DNA of 50,033 nt from Streptomyces benahoarensis (GCF_007280575.1 NZ_VKJP01000011.1:1-50033), one strand, 5' to 3'. Shown: positions 8,188 to 25,793, numbered from the stretch's first letter. Notes: generated by a model not told the origin, from the letters alone. Program-made: numbers and translations.

Positions 8188-8622
8188 ATGCCTCCCAAGA
8201 AGAAGAAGGTCACGGGGCTCATCAAGCTCCAGATCAGCGCCGGCGCCGCGAACCCGGCTCCGCCGGTCGGCCCCGCGCTGGGCCAGCACGGCGTGAACAT
8301 CATGGAGTTCTGCAAGGCCTACAACGCCGCGACCGAGTCGCAGCGCGGCATGGTCGTGCCGGTGGAGATCACGGTCTACGAGGACCGTTCCTTCACCTTC
8401 GTGACCAAGACCCCGCCGGCCGCGAAGCTGATCCTCAAGGCCGCTGGTGTGGACAAGGGCTCCGGCGAGCCCCACACCAAGAAGGTCGCGAAGATCACCG
8501 ACGCCCAGGTGCGCGAGATCGCCACGACCAAGATGCCCGACCTCAACGCCAACGACCTGGACGCCGCCGCGAAGATCATCGCGGGCACCGCCCGGTCCAT
8601 GGGCGTCACGGTCGAGGGCTGA
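8188..8622 (+). CDS. rplK: 50S ribosomal protein L11
   Basis: L11 binds the GTPase-associated centre of 23S rRNA and is needed for RelA activation and for thiostrepton binding. ATG 8188 follows CGGAGAGAGC and gives [20 protein letters not shown]. An upstream ATG at 8152 is in frame but lacks a ribosome site. The 144-residue chain has the proline-rich N-terminal domain ([19 protein letters not shown]), in which thiostrepton-resistance changes usually fall, and the RNA-binding C-terminal domain ([12 protein letters not shown] end). It is followed by rplA 113 bases later, as in most bacteria. Confidence 0.97.
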   Translation: MPPKKKKVTGLIKLQISAGAANPAPPVGPALGQHGVNIMEFCKAYNAATESQRGMVVPVEITVYEDRSFTFVTKTPPAAKLILKAAGVDKGSGEPHTKKVAKITDAQVREIATTKMPDLNANDLDAAAKIIAGTARSMGVTVEG

Positions 8623-8735
8623 CCAGCTCGTACCGGCGTACTCGCCACCCGTGGCAGGGCCAGGCGCTGGCCCGCACCACGACTCCATCCTCCGCGCGGT
8701 GAAAGCCGCACGGTCGCATCTGTTCAGGAGCAGCA

Positions 8736-9452
8736 GTGAAGCGCAGCAAGACTCTTCGCAACGCGGACGCGAAGATCGACCGGGAGCGTCTGTACGCCCC
8801 GCTCGAGGCCGTCCGTATCGCCAAGGACACCTCGTCCGCCAAGTTCGACGCGACCGTCGAGGTCGCCATGCGTCTGGGTGTCGACCCGCGCAAGGCCGAC
8901 CAGATGGTCCGTGGCACCGTGAACCTCCCGCACGGCACCGGTAAGACCGCCCGGGTCCTGGTCTTCGCGACCGGCGACCGTGCTGCGGCCGCGGAAGCCG
9001 CGGGCGCCGACATCGTCGGCTCCGACGAACTGATCGACGAGGTCTCCAAGGGCCGTCTGGACTTCGACGCCGTCGTCGCCACCCCGGACCTCATGGGCAA
9101 GGTCGGCCGCCTCGGCCGCGTGCTCGGTCCCCGTGGTCTGATGCCGAACCCGAAGACCGGCACCGTCACCCCGGATGTCGCCAAGGCTGTCACCGAGATC
9201 AAGGGCGGCAAGATCGAGTTCCGCGTGGACAAGCACGCGAACCTCCACTTCATCATCGGCAAGGCCTCCTTCGACGAGACCAAGCTGGTGGAGAACTACG
9301 CCGCGGCGCTTGAGGAGATCAACCGTCTCAAGCCGTCCGCCGCGAAGGGCCGCTACATCAAGAAGGCGACCATCACCACCACGGTGGGCCCCGGCATCCC
9401 GCTGGACGCCAACCGCACCCGCAACCTCCTTGTCGAGGACGAGGCCGTCTGA
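8736..9452 (+). CDS. rplA: 50S ribosomal protein L1
   Basis: L1 forms the mobile L1 stalk at the E site and in many bacteria represses its own operon by binding the rplK leader. The GTG start at 8736 follows CAGGAGCAGCA. The 238-residue protein has the two-domain L1 layout, with [18 protein letters not shown] near residue 65, [20 protein letters not shown] near 115-134, and [14 protein letters not shown] near 170. A hairpin 40 bases past the stop ends the rplK-rplA unit. Confidence 0.97.
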   Translation: MKRSKTLRNADAKIDRERLYAPLEAVRIAKDTSSAKFDATVEVAMRLGVDPRKADQMVRGTVNLPHGTGKTARVLVFATGDRAAAAEAAGADIVGSDELIDEVSKGRLDFDAVVATPDLMGKVGRLGRVLGPRGLMPNPKTGTVTPDVAKAVTEIKGGKIEFRVDKHANLHFIIGKASFDETKLVENYAAALEEINRLKPSAAKGRYIKKATITTTVGPGIPLDANRTRNLLVEDEAV

Positions 9453-9491
9453 TCCGAGTGATCGACGTGCTCTAGCGCGCGCAGCATGACG

Positions 9492-9527
9492 CAGGCCCCG
9501 CCGTCCGGTTCCGGATGGCGGGGCCTG
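9492..9527 (+). terminator. terminator after rplA
   Basis: CAGGCCCCGCC (9492-9502) pairs with GGCGGGGCCTG (9517-9527). The loop can form a further short GTCCGG/CCGGAT pairing. The stem is perfect but only TGTCG follows. Confidence 0.65.
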
Positions 9528-9600
9528 TCGCGTGCGGTGTCGGTGGGCTGCATTAGAGTCACCACCGCATTCCGCACAGCGATTCAAGGGGGAGCCTCAG

Positions 9601-10455
9601 ATGCGTAGCACGCGAATCACCGCCGCGGTGGCGGGGGTTGTTCTGCTGGTGGGCGGTCTCAGCGCCTGTAACGACGGTTCCAAGGCGTCCGGCAGCGGCG
9701 GCGGGGGCAGCGACGCGGCGGGCGGCGACAAGGCGGCCCAGGGCCCGGTCGAGGCCCTTAAGGCGGCCAAGGAGGCCACCGCGGCCAAGAACTCCGCGAA
9801 GTTCGACGGCACGACGGAGACCACCACCTCCAACGGCCGGTTCAAGCAGACCACCAAGGGCGGTCTCGACTGGTCGCAGGGTATGCAGATGAACGTCGAG
9901 AACACCCTGACCGGCGACAAGAGCCCCACGGGCGGCAAGCCCATCAAGGCGCTCTACACCCAGGACGCGGTCTACATGAACGCGGGCGCGGCCATGCCCG
10001 GCGCGGGCGGCAAGCCGTGGGTCAAGTACTCCTACGAGGCGCTGTCGAAGCAGATGGGCGCGTCCGGCACGGCGGTCAAGGACGTCCTCGACAACGCCAA
10101 CCCGAGCCAGCCGATCGATGTGCTGATCGCCTCCGGCACCGCCAAGGTCGTCGGCAAGGAGAAGGTGAACGGCGTCGAGGCGACGCACTACACCGGCACC
10201 GTCACCATGGCCGACCTGAGCAAGAACCTCGGCAAGGAGATCCGCGACGCCGTCCAGAAGCAGCTGGAGCAGGGCGGGGCGAAGAGCGAGAAGCTCGACC
10301 TCTGGATCGACGGTGACAACCTCCTGGTGAAGAAGGAGGAGCACGTCGCCGGCAAGATGCCCACCGACGCCACGGCGTTCTACTCCGACTACGGCACCAA
10401 GGTCTCCGTCGAGGCGCCGCCGGCGAGCCAGACGATGACCGCTCCCGCCGCCTGA
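9601..10455 (+). CDS. secreted lipoprotein, LppX/LolA-like fold suspected
   Basis: This 284-residue protein starts at ATG 9601 after GGGGGAGCCTCAG. It has a lipoprotein signal: [19 protein letters not shown] followed by the lipobox LSAC, so the mature N-terminal cysteine would be lipidated and anchored to the outer face of the membrane. A Gly/Ser/Ala linker precedes a mixed region with the [17 protein letters not shown] and [12 protein letters not shown] patterns seen in the LppX/LprG/LolA-like group that bind lipids. The ligand is unknown. It has its own flanking terminators, so it is an independent gene lodged between rplA and rplJ, as in other streptomycetes where this interval holds similar lipoproteins. 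Confidence 0.8.
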   Translation: MRSTRITAAVAGVVLLVGGLSACNDGSKASGSGGGGSDAAGGDKAAQGPVEALKAAKEATAAKNSAKFDGTTETTTSNGRFKQTTKGGLDWSQGMQMNVENTLTGDKSPTGGKPIKALYTQDAVYMNAGAAMPGAGGKPWVKYSYEALSKQMGASGTAVKDVLDNANPSQPIDVLIASGTAKVVGKEKVNGVEATHYTGTVTMADLSKNLGKEIRDAVQKQLEQGGAKSEKLDLWIDGDNLLVKKEEHVAGKMPTDATAFYSDYGTKVSVEAPPASQTMTAPAA

Positions 10456-10474
10456 CCGAGGCGCGGAACCGCAG

Positions 10475-10500
10475 GCGAGGGGCGTTGCGGCGCCCCTCGC
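10475..10500 (+). terminator. terminator after the lipoprotein gene
   Basis: GCGAGGGGCG (10475-10484) pairs perfectly with CGCCCCTCGC (10491-10500) around a 6-base loop. Confidence 0.65.
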
Positions 10501-10507
10501 GGCGGAT

Positions 10508-10537
10508 TTGCCTGAGCGTGGGCCGTTCGCGTACCGT
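10508..10537 (+). promoter_or_regulatory. candidate rplJ promoter
   Basis: TTGCCT (10508-10513) and TACCGT (10532-10537) have an 18-base spacer. Initiation near 10543 would place the conserved-looking CCAAAGACCGCTGG segment at the 5' end of the leader RNA. Confidence 0.5.
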
Positions 10538-10540
10538 ACC

Positions 10541-10760
10541 GAGGAAGCCAAAGACCGCTGGTTGTCTCTGCGCGTCCTTTCCCGGGCGCGTGGTGGCCGA
10601 AGGATCCGCTAGCTGCGGACGGCCTGCGCAGGTATGTGTGGATGAACTCCCGGACGCTCCGTCGTACGGTCGAGTCACGCCCCGTGCACCTGCGCCGGGG
10701 CGTTTGTTTTGCCCAGCCCCTTCTGCGCGGTCCTCATCACCCGGAAGGAGGCCGAGGCTC
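10541..10760 (+). promoter_or_regulatory. ribosomal protein L10 leader
   Basis: The roughly 220-base leader of rplJ contains GCCAAAGACCGCTGGTTGTC (10547-10566), which resembles the L10-binding leader known upstream of rplJ in many bacteria, several GC stems (GCCTGCGCAGGT), and then an attenuator-like hairpin. Known L10 leaders let L10 or the L10-L12 complex repress its own synthesis. This match is by eye and not by covariance model. The region 10456-10760 holds no gene. Confidence 0.65.
10678..10710 (+). terminator. attenuator-like hairpin in the rplJ leader
   Basis: CGCCCCG (10678-10684) pairs with CGGGGCG (10696-10702) around an 11-base loop and is directly followed by TTTGTTTT (10703-10710). 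It looks like an intrinsic terminator placed 50 bases before rplJ. Confidence 0.55.
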
Positions 10761-11291
10761 ATGGCAAGTCCCGACAAGGTCGCAGCTGTCGAGGAGATCA
10801 CGGACAAGTTCCGTAACTCCAACGCTGCTGTCGTCACCGCGTACACCGGACTTACCGTCGCGCAGATCAAGGATCTGCGTCGTTCGCTCGGTGACAACGC
10901 TCAGTACCGTGTGGTGAAGAACACGCTGACCAAGATCGCGGCCCAGGAGGCCGGGATCTCCGTGCTGGACGAGCACCTTCAGGGCTCGACGGCCGTCGCC
11001 TTCGTCACCGGTGACCCGGTCGAGGCGGCGAAGGGTCTTCGTGACTTCGCCAAGGAGAACCAGAACCTCGTCATCAAGGGTGGTGTCTTCGAAGGGAAGG
11101 CACTGTCCGCCGATGACATCAAGAAGCTTGCGGACCTCGAGTCCCGCGAGGTTCTGCTCAGCAAGCTGGCCGGTGCCTTCAAGGGGAAGCAGTCGCAGGC
11201 TGCCTCCGTCTTCCAGGCGCTGCCGTCGAAGCTCGTCCGCACCGTGGACGCGCTCCGTGCCCAGCAGGCCGAGCAGGGCGGTGCCGAGTAA
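10761..11291 (+). CDS. rplJ: 50S ribosomal protein L10
   Basis: L10 anchors L7/L12 dimers to the ribosome stalk base. ATG 10761 follows CGGAAGGAGGCCGAGGCTC. The 176-residue chain begins [20 protein letters not shown], contains the rRNA-binding segment [16 protein letters not shown] and [11 protein letters not shown], and ends with the alanine-rich helical tail ([18 protein letters not shown]) that binds L12 dimers. It precedes rplL by 123 bases in the standard beta operon order. Confidence 0.97.
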   Translation: MASPDKVAAVEEITDKFRNSNAAVVTAYTGLTVAQIKDLRRSLGDNAQYRVVKNTLTKIAAQEAGISVLDEHLQGSTAVAFVTGDPVEAAKGLRDFAKENQNLVIKGGVFEGKALSADDIKKLADLESREVLLSKLAGAFKGKQSQAASVFQALPSKLVRTVDALRAQQAEQGGAE

Positions 11292-11414
11292 TTCGGCTCG
11301 CACATTGGCGGCTTCCGTCTAGGCGTGCCTAGGCGGAGCGGCCACAGCGGGCCCGACGTACGCCCGCCTCACATGTACATCCGGCACCAGCCGAATAGTG
11401 GAAGGACCGCCACC

Positions 11415-11801
11415 ATGGCGAAGCTCAGCCAGGAAGACCTGCTCGCGCAGTTCGAAGAGATGACCCTCATCGAGCTCTCCGAGTTCGTGAAGGCGTTCGA
11501 GGACAAGTTCGACGTCACCGCCGCCGCTGCCGCGCCGGTCGTCGTCGCCGGTGCCGCTGGTGGCGCCGCCGCCGAGGCCGTCGAGGAGCAGGACGAGTTC
11601 GACGTCATCCTCACCGGTGCCGGCGACAAGAAGATCCAGGTCATCAAGGTCGTGCGTGAGCTGACCTCCCTGGGTCTGAAGGAGGCCAAGGACCTCGTGG
11701 ACGGCACCCCGAAGCCGGTCCTGGAGAAGGTCGACAAGGCTGCCGCCGAGAAGGCCGCCGAGGCCCTCAAGGGCGCCGGCGCCTCCGTCGAGGTCAAGTG
11801 A
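11415..11801 (+). CDS. rplL: 50S ribosomal protein L7/L12
   Basis: L7/L12 is the multicopy stalk protein that recruits translation GTPases. The 128-residue chain has an N-terminal dimerization helix pair ([20 protein letters not shown]), an alanine-rich hinge ([20 protein letters not shown]) and a globular C-terminal domain with [20 protein letters not shown], which contacts EF-G and EF-Tu. ATG 11415 follows GGAAGGACCGCCACC. A strong hairpin after the stop separates rplJL from rpoB. Confidence 0.97.
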   Translation: MAKLSQEDLLAQFEEMTLIELSEFVKAFEDKFDVTAAAAAPVVVAGAAGGAAAEAVEEQDEFDVILTGAGDKKIQVIKVVRELTSLGLKEAKDLVDGTPKPVLEKVDKAAAEKAAEALKGAGASVEVK

Positions 11802-11857
11802 CCTCACTGAGTCTCCGACTCACGTCCTGAGCGCCCTCGTGGCGTAGCTGGACCAGC

Positions 11858-11891
11858 GAAGGGCGATCACCCAAGCGGGTGGTCGCCCTTC
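11858..11891 (+). terminator. terminator after rplL
   Basis: GAAGGGCGATCACCC (11858-11872) pairs with GGGTGGTCGCCCTTC (11877-11891), 15 bp with one G-T pair and loop AAGC. Confidence 0.8.
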
Positions 11892-12236
11892 GGCGTGCTC
11901 GTCACGGCTGCGGCGCCCCGCCCGACGTGCGAGTATGGTGATCTTCGTCGTCCGGACGTCGGCCGTGTGACGTTCCCGCCGGGGCAGGGGGCCTTGACGA
12001 ACCGCACGCGGCGCGCAATTCTCGGGACGCGATGCAGAAGCGATCCGCGCTCCGAGGCATGGATCGCGAACGAAGAGGGAAGCATCGAGGTGCGCCTCAG
12101 GCGCGGGGCTTTCGGCAGGCGCAGGGCTTTGGAAGCACAGCAGAACAACGAGGGGTCCCTCCGCTGCGGAGGTATCACCTCCCGGAGGGAGAAGAGCGGT
12201 ATCACGGCGTTGAACCGGTCTTCCGGAAACTCGCTC

Positions 12237-12265
12237 TGGACATCAGTGGGCCAAGTGGCTACACT
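12237..12265 (+). promoter_or_regulatory. main rpoB promoter
   Basis: TGGACA (12237-12242) and TACACT (12260-12265) are separated by exactly 17 bases, five of six matches at -35 and a good HrdB-type -10. Initiation near 12271-12273 gives an RNA starting TTTGCGCTGCCTGTTAGC and a leader of about 155 bases before rpoB. Confidence 0.75.
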
Positions 12266-12427
12266 GACCCTTTGCGCTGCCTGTTAGCTGCTCCCTGCCC
12301 GTCACCAGGGGCATACCCGAAGTCGAACATCACTGATTGAGCGGCCCTGACCTGGGCTTTCCCTCAGTCTGTTCCTCTCGGGGCCGGTACGCGCGTAGTG
12401 AGTCCGAGCCCTCGGAAGGACCCCCTC

Positions 12428-15913
<3,486 letters not shown>

Positions 15914-15919
15914 CGGGTC

Positions 15920-15950
15920 TGGCCGGGGCCTCCCAGCGAGGCCCCGGCCA
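15920..15950 (+). terminator. rpoB-rpoC intercistronic hairpin
   Basis: TGGCCGGGGCCTC (15920-15932) pairs perfectly with GAGGCCCCGGCCA (15938-15950) around CCAGC, with no T run. As rpoC has no clear promoter of its own, this is more likely a partial terminator, pause or processing site than a full stop. A second 8-bp hairpin (CCCTGACA/TGTCGGGG) lies at 15986-16009. Confidence 0.5.
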
Positions 15951-16036
15951 ACCCCGGACCCCGTCAGACCAAGATTGAGACTCGTCCCTGACAGCAACAA
16001 TTGTCGGGGCAACCCCCGAAGGTGGGATTGACGACA

Positions 16037-19936
<3,900 letters not shown>

Positions 19937-19959
19937 GGGTCCGGTTCGTACGACGTCGA

Positions 19960-19993
19960 CAGGGCGGTCATCCCGTAAGGGGTGGCCGCCCTG
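19960..19993 (+). terminator. terminator after rpoC
   Basis: CAGGGCGGTCATCCC (19960-19974) pairs with GGGGTGGCCGCCCTG (19979-19993) around GTAA, 15 bp with two G-T pairs. A CTTG-rich segment follows. Confidence 0.8.
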
Positions 19994-20097
19994 CGGCGTT
20001 CTTGACGCGGGCGCCGCCGGTCGGGGAACTCGCGCTCCCATTGCTGCGTCTGTGATGAGAAGATGGGGATCAACTGTCGAGCGGGGGAGGATCGCGC

Positions 20098-20634
20098 ATG
20101 GCATTCCAGCCCTGGCAGGGTGGGCAGCCCGCTCAGCCGCATCAGGTACCGGCGATGCGTGCCTCGCACGCCGACCGTGAGCGTACGGTCGACGTGCTGA
20201 AGGCAGGGTTCGCCGAGGGGCGGCTCGCGCAGGGGGAGTACGAGCAGCGGATCGGGCGGGCCTACCAGGCGCAGACCCATGCCGAGCTGCAGATGCTGGT
20301 GGCGGATCTGCCGACGGGCCCGGTGCCGCAGTCGCAGTTCGAGCCGCGTCCGGTCCCGGCGACGTTCATGCCGGTCGCGCCGATGCCCGCGCCGCAGCAC
20401 ACCAACAGCTCCGCCACCGCCGCGCTGGTCTGCGGCATCCTGACGCCGGTGACGTGGGGGGTGACCGCGATCCCCGCGGTGATCCTCGGCCACAAGGCGC
20501 GCGCGGAGATGCGCCGCACCGGCGAGCGCGGTGAAGGCCAGGCGCTGGCCGGGGTGGTCCTGGGCTGGCTCGGTATCGGCGGCTGGGCGCTGTTCATCCT
20601 GCTCATGATGGTCGCGGTGGTCAGCCACGGCTGA
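20098..20634 (+). CDS. DUF1707 and DUF4190 domain membrane protein
   Basis: This 178-residue protein starts at ATG 20098 after GGGGGAGG. Residues about 20-70 (MRASHADRERTVDVLKAGFA through LQMLVADLP) are a typical DUF1707 domain, a short helical module of unknown function common in actinobacteria. A proline-rich linker follows, then a DUF4190-like C-terminal half with two hydrophobic segments (ATAALVCGILTPVTWGVTAI and VVLGWLGIGGWALFILLMMV). The protein is probably a small two-helix membrane protein with a cytoplasmic N-terminal domain. Its function is unknown. It sits alone between the rpoC terminator and the rpsL promoter. Confidence 0.85.
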   Translation: MAFQPWQGGQPAQPHQVPAMRASHADRERTVDVLKAGFAEGRLAQGEYEQRIGRAYQAQTHAELQMLVADLPTGPVPQSQFEPRPVPATFMPVAPMPAPQHTNSSATAALVCGILTPVTWGVTAIPAVILGHKARAEMRRTGERGEGQALAGVVLGWLGIGGWALFILLMMVAVVSHG

Positions 20635-20760
20635 TCCGGCGGTTCGCGCCGGGCGGGCCGTCCGGGTGACGGGCGGGTGACATCCGTTCGGCCGTCCGGA
20701 TGACGGTCCGTGAGCACTCCGTCCGGTTGCGACCGGCGTGTCGGCCGCGGGGCATTTGTT

Positions 20761-20789
20761 TTGACCGGAGTCGGTGAGGTAGGTACGCT
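20761..20789 (+). promoter_or_regulatory. rpsL (str operon) promoter
   Basis: TTGACC (20761-20766) and TACGCT (20784-20789) with a 17-base spacer form a near-consensus HrdB promoter. Initiation is predicted near 20796. Confidence 0.75.
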
Positions 20790-20910
20790 CAGACCTTGTG
20801 CCTGGGGTGTGCCCTGGCTGCCATGCGTGTCTTCAACCGTATGGGGAGCCACTACCGGCCGCGCCGCAATCTGCGCCCTTCTTCCGCCTCGCGGAGAGTG
20901 TTGCAGTGTT

Positions 20911-20935
20911 CGACACACCCGACCTCGTGGGTCGG
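20911..20935 (+). promoter_or_regulatory. leader hairpin motif shared by rpsL and rpsJ (rpsL copy)
   Basis: CGACACACCC then GACCTCGTGGGTCGG forms a CCGACC/GGTCGG stem (20919-20924/20930-20935) with loop TCGTG. It ends 53 bases before the rpsL start codon. The copy at 25794-25818 is identical at 23 of 25 bases. Confidence 0.6.
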
Positions 20936-20988
20936 TGCGTGTTCCAGGTTAGCTTTAACGTGATCGGCACACAGAAACCGGAGAAGTA

Positions 20989-21360
20989 GTGCCTACGATC
21001 CAGCAGCTGGTCCGTAAGGGCCGGCAGGACAAGGTCGAGAAGAACAAGACGCCCGCACTGGAGGGTTCGCCCCAGCGCCGTGGCGTCTGCACGCGTGTGT
21101 TCACGACCACCCCGAAGAAGCCGAACTCGGCCCTGCGTAAGGTCGCGCGTGTGCGTCTGACCAGCGGGATCGAGGTCACCGCTTACATTCCGGGTGAGGG
21201 CCACAACCTGCAGGAGCACTCGATCGTGCTCGTGCGTGGCGGCCGTGTGAAGGACCTGCCGGGTGTTCGGTACAAGATCATCCGCGGCTCCCTCGACACG
21301 CAGGGCGTCAAGAACCGTAAGCAGGCTCGCAGCCGCTACGGCGCCAAGAAGGAGAAGTAA
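20989..21360 (+). CDS. rpsL: 30S ribosomal protein S12
   Basis: S12 sits at the decoding centre and controls accuracy and streptomycin response. The GTG start at 20989 follows CCGGAGAAGTA, and the product is 123 residues ([20 protein letters not shown]). The [13 protein letters not shown] and [13 protein letters not shown] segments carry unmutated lysines at the positions (K43 and K88 in E. coli numbering) where streptomycin-resistance changes occur, so this allele looks streptomycin-sensitive. It is the first gene of the str operon, two bases from rpsG. Confidence 0.98.
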   Translation: MPTIQQLVRKGRQDKVEKNKTPALEGSPQRRGVCTRVFTTTPKKPNSALRKVARVRLTSGIEVTAYIPGEGHNLQEHSIVLVRGGRVKDLPGVRYKIIRGSLDTQGVKNRKQARSRYGAKKEK

Positions 21361-21362
21361 GA

Positions 21363-21833
21363 ATGCCTCGTAAGGGCCCCGCCCCGAAGCGCCCGGTCAT
21401 CATCGACCCGGTCTACGGCTCTCCTCTGGTGACCTCCCTCATCAACAAGGTTCTGCTGAACGGCAAGCGCTCCACCGCTGAGCGCATCGTTTACGGCGCC
21501 ATGGAGGGTCTGCGCGAGAAGACCGGTAACGACCCGGTCATCACGCTCAAGCGCGCGCTCGAGAACATCAAGCCGACCCTTGAGGTCAAGTCCCGCCGTG
21601 TCGGTGGCGCGACCTACCAGGTCCCGGTCGAGGTCAAGCCCGGCCGCGCCGCCACCCTCTCGCTCCGCTGGCTCGTGGGCTACTCCCGCGCCCGTCGCGA
21701 GAAGACCATGACCGAGCGCCTCATGAACGAACTGCTCGACGCCTCCAACGGCCTCGGCGCTTCGGTCAAGAAGCGCGAGGACACGCACAAGATGGCCGAG
21801 TCCAACAAGGCCTTCGCGCACTACCGCTGGTAG
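21363..21833 (+). CDS. rpsG: 30S ribosomal protein S7
   Basis: S7 nucleates folding of the 3' major domain of 16S rRNA and contacts the E site. The 156-residue chain begins [20 protein letters not shown] and has [14 protein letters not shown] near residue 79 and the C-terminal [14 protein letters not shown]. Only two bases separate it from rpsL, so the long S12-S7 intercistronic S7-binding site known in E. coli cannot be present here in the same form; any S7 feedback would need another site. fusA starts 39 bases later. Confidence 0.98.
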   Translation: MPRKGPAPKRPVIIDPVYGSPLVTSLINKVLLNGKRSTAERIVYGAMEGLREKTGNDPVITLKRALENIKPTLEVKSRRVGGATYQVPVEVKPGRAATLSLRWLVGYSRARREKTMTERLMNELLDASNGLGASVKKREDTHKMAESNKAFAHYRW

Positions 21834-21872
21834 CCGCAACCCCCATCGAGACCGAGAGAAGACTGAGCCGAT

Positions 21873-23993
<2,121 letters not shown>

Positions 23994-24030
23994 CTCCGCC
24001 AGCCGGAACACGCTTTAGGCTTGACACCGT

Positions 24031-24073
24031 CCGCCGGGGCAAACCCCGCAATCCGTGAGGATTGCCCCGGCGG
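24031..24073 (+). promoter_or_regulatory. fusA-tuf intergenic hairpin with alternative pairings
   Basis: CCGCCGGGGCAA (24031-24042) pairs perfectly with TTGCCCCGGCGG (24062-24073). The same bases can instead form two smaller hairpins, CGGGG/CCCCG (24035-24048) and GCAATCC/GGATTGC (24048-24065). The site lies about 70 bases before tuf and could be an attenuator, partial terminator or processing site. Confidence 0.5.
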
Positions 24074-24141
24074 CCGGCATCCCAGCAAAGATCACCTGGC
24101 GCCGATGAGTAAGGCGTACAGAACCACTTCAGGAGGACCCA

Positions 24142-25335
24142 GTGGCGAAGGCGAAGTTCGAGCGGACTAAGCCGCACGTCAACATCGGCACCATCGGTCA
24201 CATTGACCACGGTAAGACGACCCTCACGGCCGCCATTACCAAGGTGCTGCACGACGAGTACCCCGACCTGAACGAGGCCTCGGCCTTCGACCAGATCGAC
24301 AAGGCTCCCGAGGAGCGTCAGCGCGGTATCACGATCTCGATCGCGCACGTCGAGTACCAGACGGAGAGCCGTCACTACGCCCACGTCGACTGCCCCGGTC
24401 ACGCGGACTACATCAAGAACATGATCACCGGTGCCGCCCAGATGGACGGCGCGATCCTCGTGGTCGCCGCGACCGATGGTCCGATGCCGCAGACCAAGGA
24501 GCACGTGCTCCTGGCCCGCCAGGTCGGCGTTCCCTACATCGTTGTCGCCCTGAACAAGGCCGACATGGTGGACGACGAGGAGATCCTGGAGCTCGTCGAG
24601 CTCGAGGTCCGTGAGCTCCTCTCCGAGTACGAGTTCCCGGGCGACGACGTCCCGGTCGTCAAGGTCTCGGCGCTGAAGGCGCTCGAGGGCGACCCCGAGT
24701 GGGCCAAGTCCGTCGTGGACCTGATGAAGGCCGTCGACGAGGCGATCCCGCAGCCCGAGCGCGACGTCGACAAGCCGTTCCTGATGCCGATCGAGGACGT
24801 CTTCACGATCACCGGCCGTGGCACCGTTGTCACCGGTCGTATCGAGCGTGGTGTCCTCAAGGTCAACGAGACCGTCGACATCATCGGCATCAAGCAGGAC
24901 AAGACCACCACCACGGTCACCGGCATCGAGATGTTCCGGAAGCTCCTCGACGAGGGCCAGGCCGGTGAGAACGTCGGTCTGCTCCTCCGCGGCATCAAGC
25001 GCGAGGACGTCGAGCGCGGCCAGGTCATCATCAAGCCGGGCTCGGTCACGCCGCACACCTCCTTCGAGGCGCAGGCGTACATCCTGTCGAAGGACGAGGG
25101 TGGCCGCCACACCCCGTTCTTCAACAACTACCGCCCGCAGTTCTACTTCCGTACCACGGACGTGACCGGCGTCGTGACCCTCCCCGAGGGCACCGAGATG
25201 GTCATGCCGGGCGACAACACCGAGATGAGCGTCGAGCTCATCCAGCCCGTCGCCATGGAGGAGGGCCTGAAGTTCGCCATCCGTGAGGGTGGCCGGACCG
25301 TCGGCGCCGGCCAGGTCACCAAGATCAACAAGTAA
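24142..25335 (+). CDS. tuf: elongation factor Tu
   Basis: EF-Tu delivers aminoacyl-tRNA to the A site. The GTG start at 24142 follows TTCAGGAGGACCCA. The 397-residue chain has [14 protein letters not shown] (G1), the effector loop [23 protein letters not shown] (G3), NKADMVDD (G4) and SALKALEG (G5). Positions linked to elfamycin resistance ([31 protein letters not shown]) look wild type. This corresponds to the tuf1 gene of streptomycetes, and other tuf copies may exist elsewhere. A 13-bp UUCG hairpin ends the str operon after it. Confidence 0.98.
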   Translation: MAKAKFERTKPHVNIGTIGHIDHGKTTLTAAITKVLHDEYPDLNEASAFDQIDKAPEERQRGITISIAHVEYQTESRHYAHVDCPGHADYIKNMITGAAQMDGAILVVAATDGPMPQTKEHVLLARQVGVPYIVVALNKADMVDDEEILELVELEVRELLSEYEFPGDDVPVVKVSALKALEGDPEWAKSVVDLMKAVDEAIPQPERDVDKPFLMPIEDVFTITGRGTVVTGRIERGVLKVNETVDIIGIKQDKTTTTVTGIEMFRKLLDEGQAGENVGLLLRGIKREDVERGQVIIKPGSVTPHTSFEAQAYILSKDEGGRHTPFFNNYRPQFYFRTTDVTGVVTLPEGTEMVMPGDNTEMSVELIQPVAMEEGLKFAIREGGRTVGAGQVTKINK

Positions 25336-25393
25336 GTGTTGATCGGGGTGACCCGGTAGCTCCCTGCGAGCATTCGAGCCTCGGCTCACGGAG

Positions 25394-25426
25394 GCGCCCG
25401 TACGGCTTCGGCTGTACGGGCGCTTT
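25394..25426 (+). terminator. terminator of the str operon
   Basis: GCGCCCGTACGGC (25394-25406) pairs with GCTGTACGGGCGC (25411-25423) around a UUCG tetraloop (one G-T pair), followed by TTT. Confidence 0.85.
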
Positions 25427-25793
25427 CCGCTGCCCGGAATCGGGCCGGACGGCGCGCTCCGGGGGTGCGGCCGGGGCCGGATGACGCGCCCGGAGGCGCG
25501 GTGGCAGGTGTAAGTGATCGTCGGGTGGGATAGCCTCTAAGGCTCGATTGGCCTCGGCCCTGAGCTGTGTGGCACACTGTCCAGGTTGCTCGGTTGAGTG
25601 CCGATGTTGCGCGCCTCCCGCCGGGGGGACCGGAAGCGAGTCCTAGGTATTCGTCGCCTCTTATCAGGGGCGGAAGTACGGGAATCTTCCGGGAAGCGTC
25701 AGCGGGGTGCCTCAGTCAGGCGCTCGGTGGGTGTTCCGCCCCCACGTCTCCTTCTCGAAGGATTTCCGTACGGAAATTTCTCCGATGGGAGTG

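Larger units (their letters stand above)
11802..12427 (+). promoter_or_regulatory. rplL-rpoB intergenic region with rpoB promoters and leader
   Basis: This 626-base stretch has no convincing ordinary gene. It holds the rplL terminator (11858-11891), a weaker promoter-like pair (TTGACG 11994-11999, AATTCT 12017-12022), alternating CCTCC/GGAGG segments (12158-12190), a strong promoter (12237-12265), a possible 22-codon uORF starting TTG at 12272, and GC stems up to the rpoB ribosome site GGAAGGA (12414-12420). Confidence 0.7.
20635..20988 (+). promoter_or_regulatory. rpsL upstream region: direct repeat, promoter and leader
   Basis: This 354-base stretch has no gene. It contains two copies of GGCCGTCCGG(G/A)TGACGG at 20656-20672 and 20690-20706, the rpsL promoter (20761-20789), and a leader of about 190 bases with a hairpin motif (20911-20935) shared with the rpsJ leader. 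Confidence 0.65.

Noticed and set aside
12398..12427. GTG 12398 as rpoB start
   Set aside because: It has no ribosome site. TTG 12428 has GGAAGGA at 7 bases and gives the usual 1161-residue protein.
16001..16036. TTG 16001 as rpoC start
   Set aside because: It lies inside a hairpin, and GTG 16037 has GAAGGTGGG upstream and matches the known N terminus.
21361..21362. E. coli-like S7 binding site between rpsL and rpsG
   Set aside because: Only two bases separate the genes, so the intercistronic site cannot exist here.
24021..24050. TTGACA at 24021-24026 as the tuf promoter
   Set aside because: Bases 16-18 positions downstream are CCCCGC-like with no TAnnnT box, so the hexamer alone is not enough.
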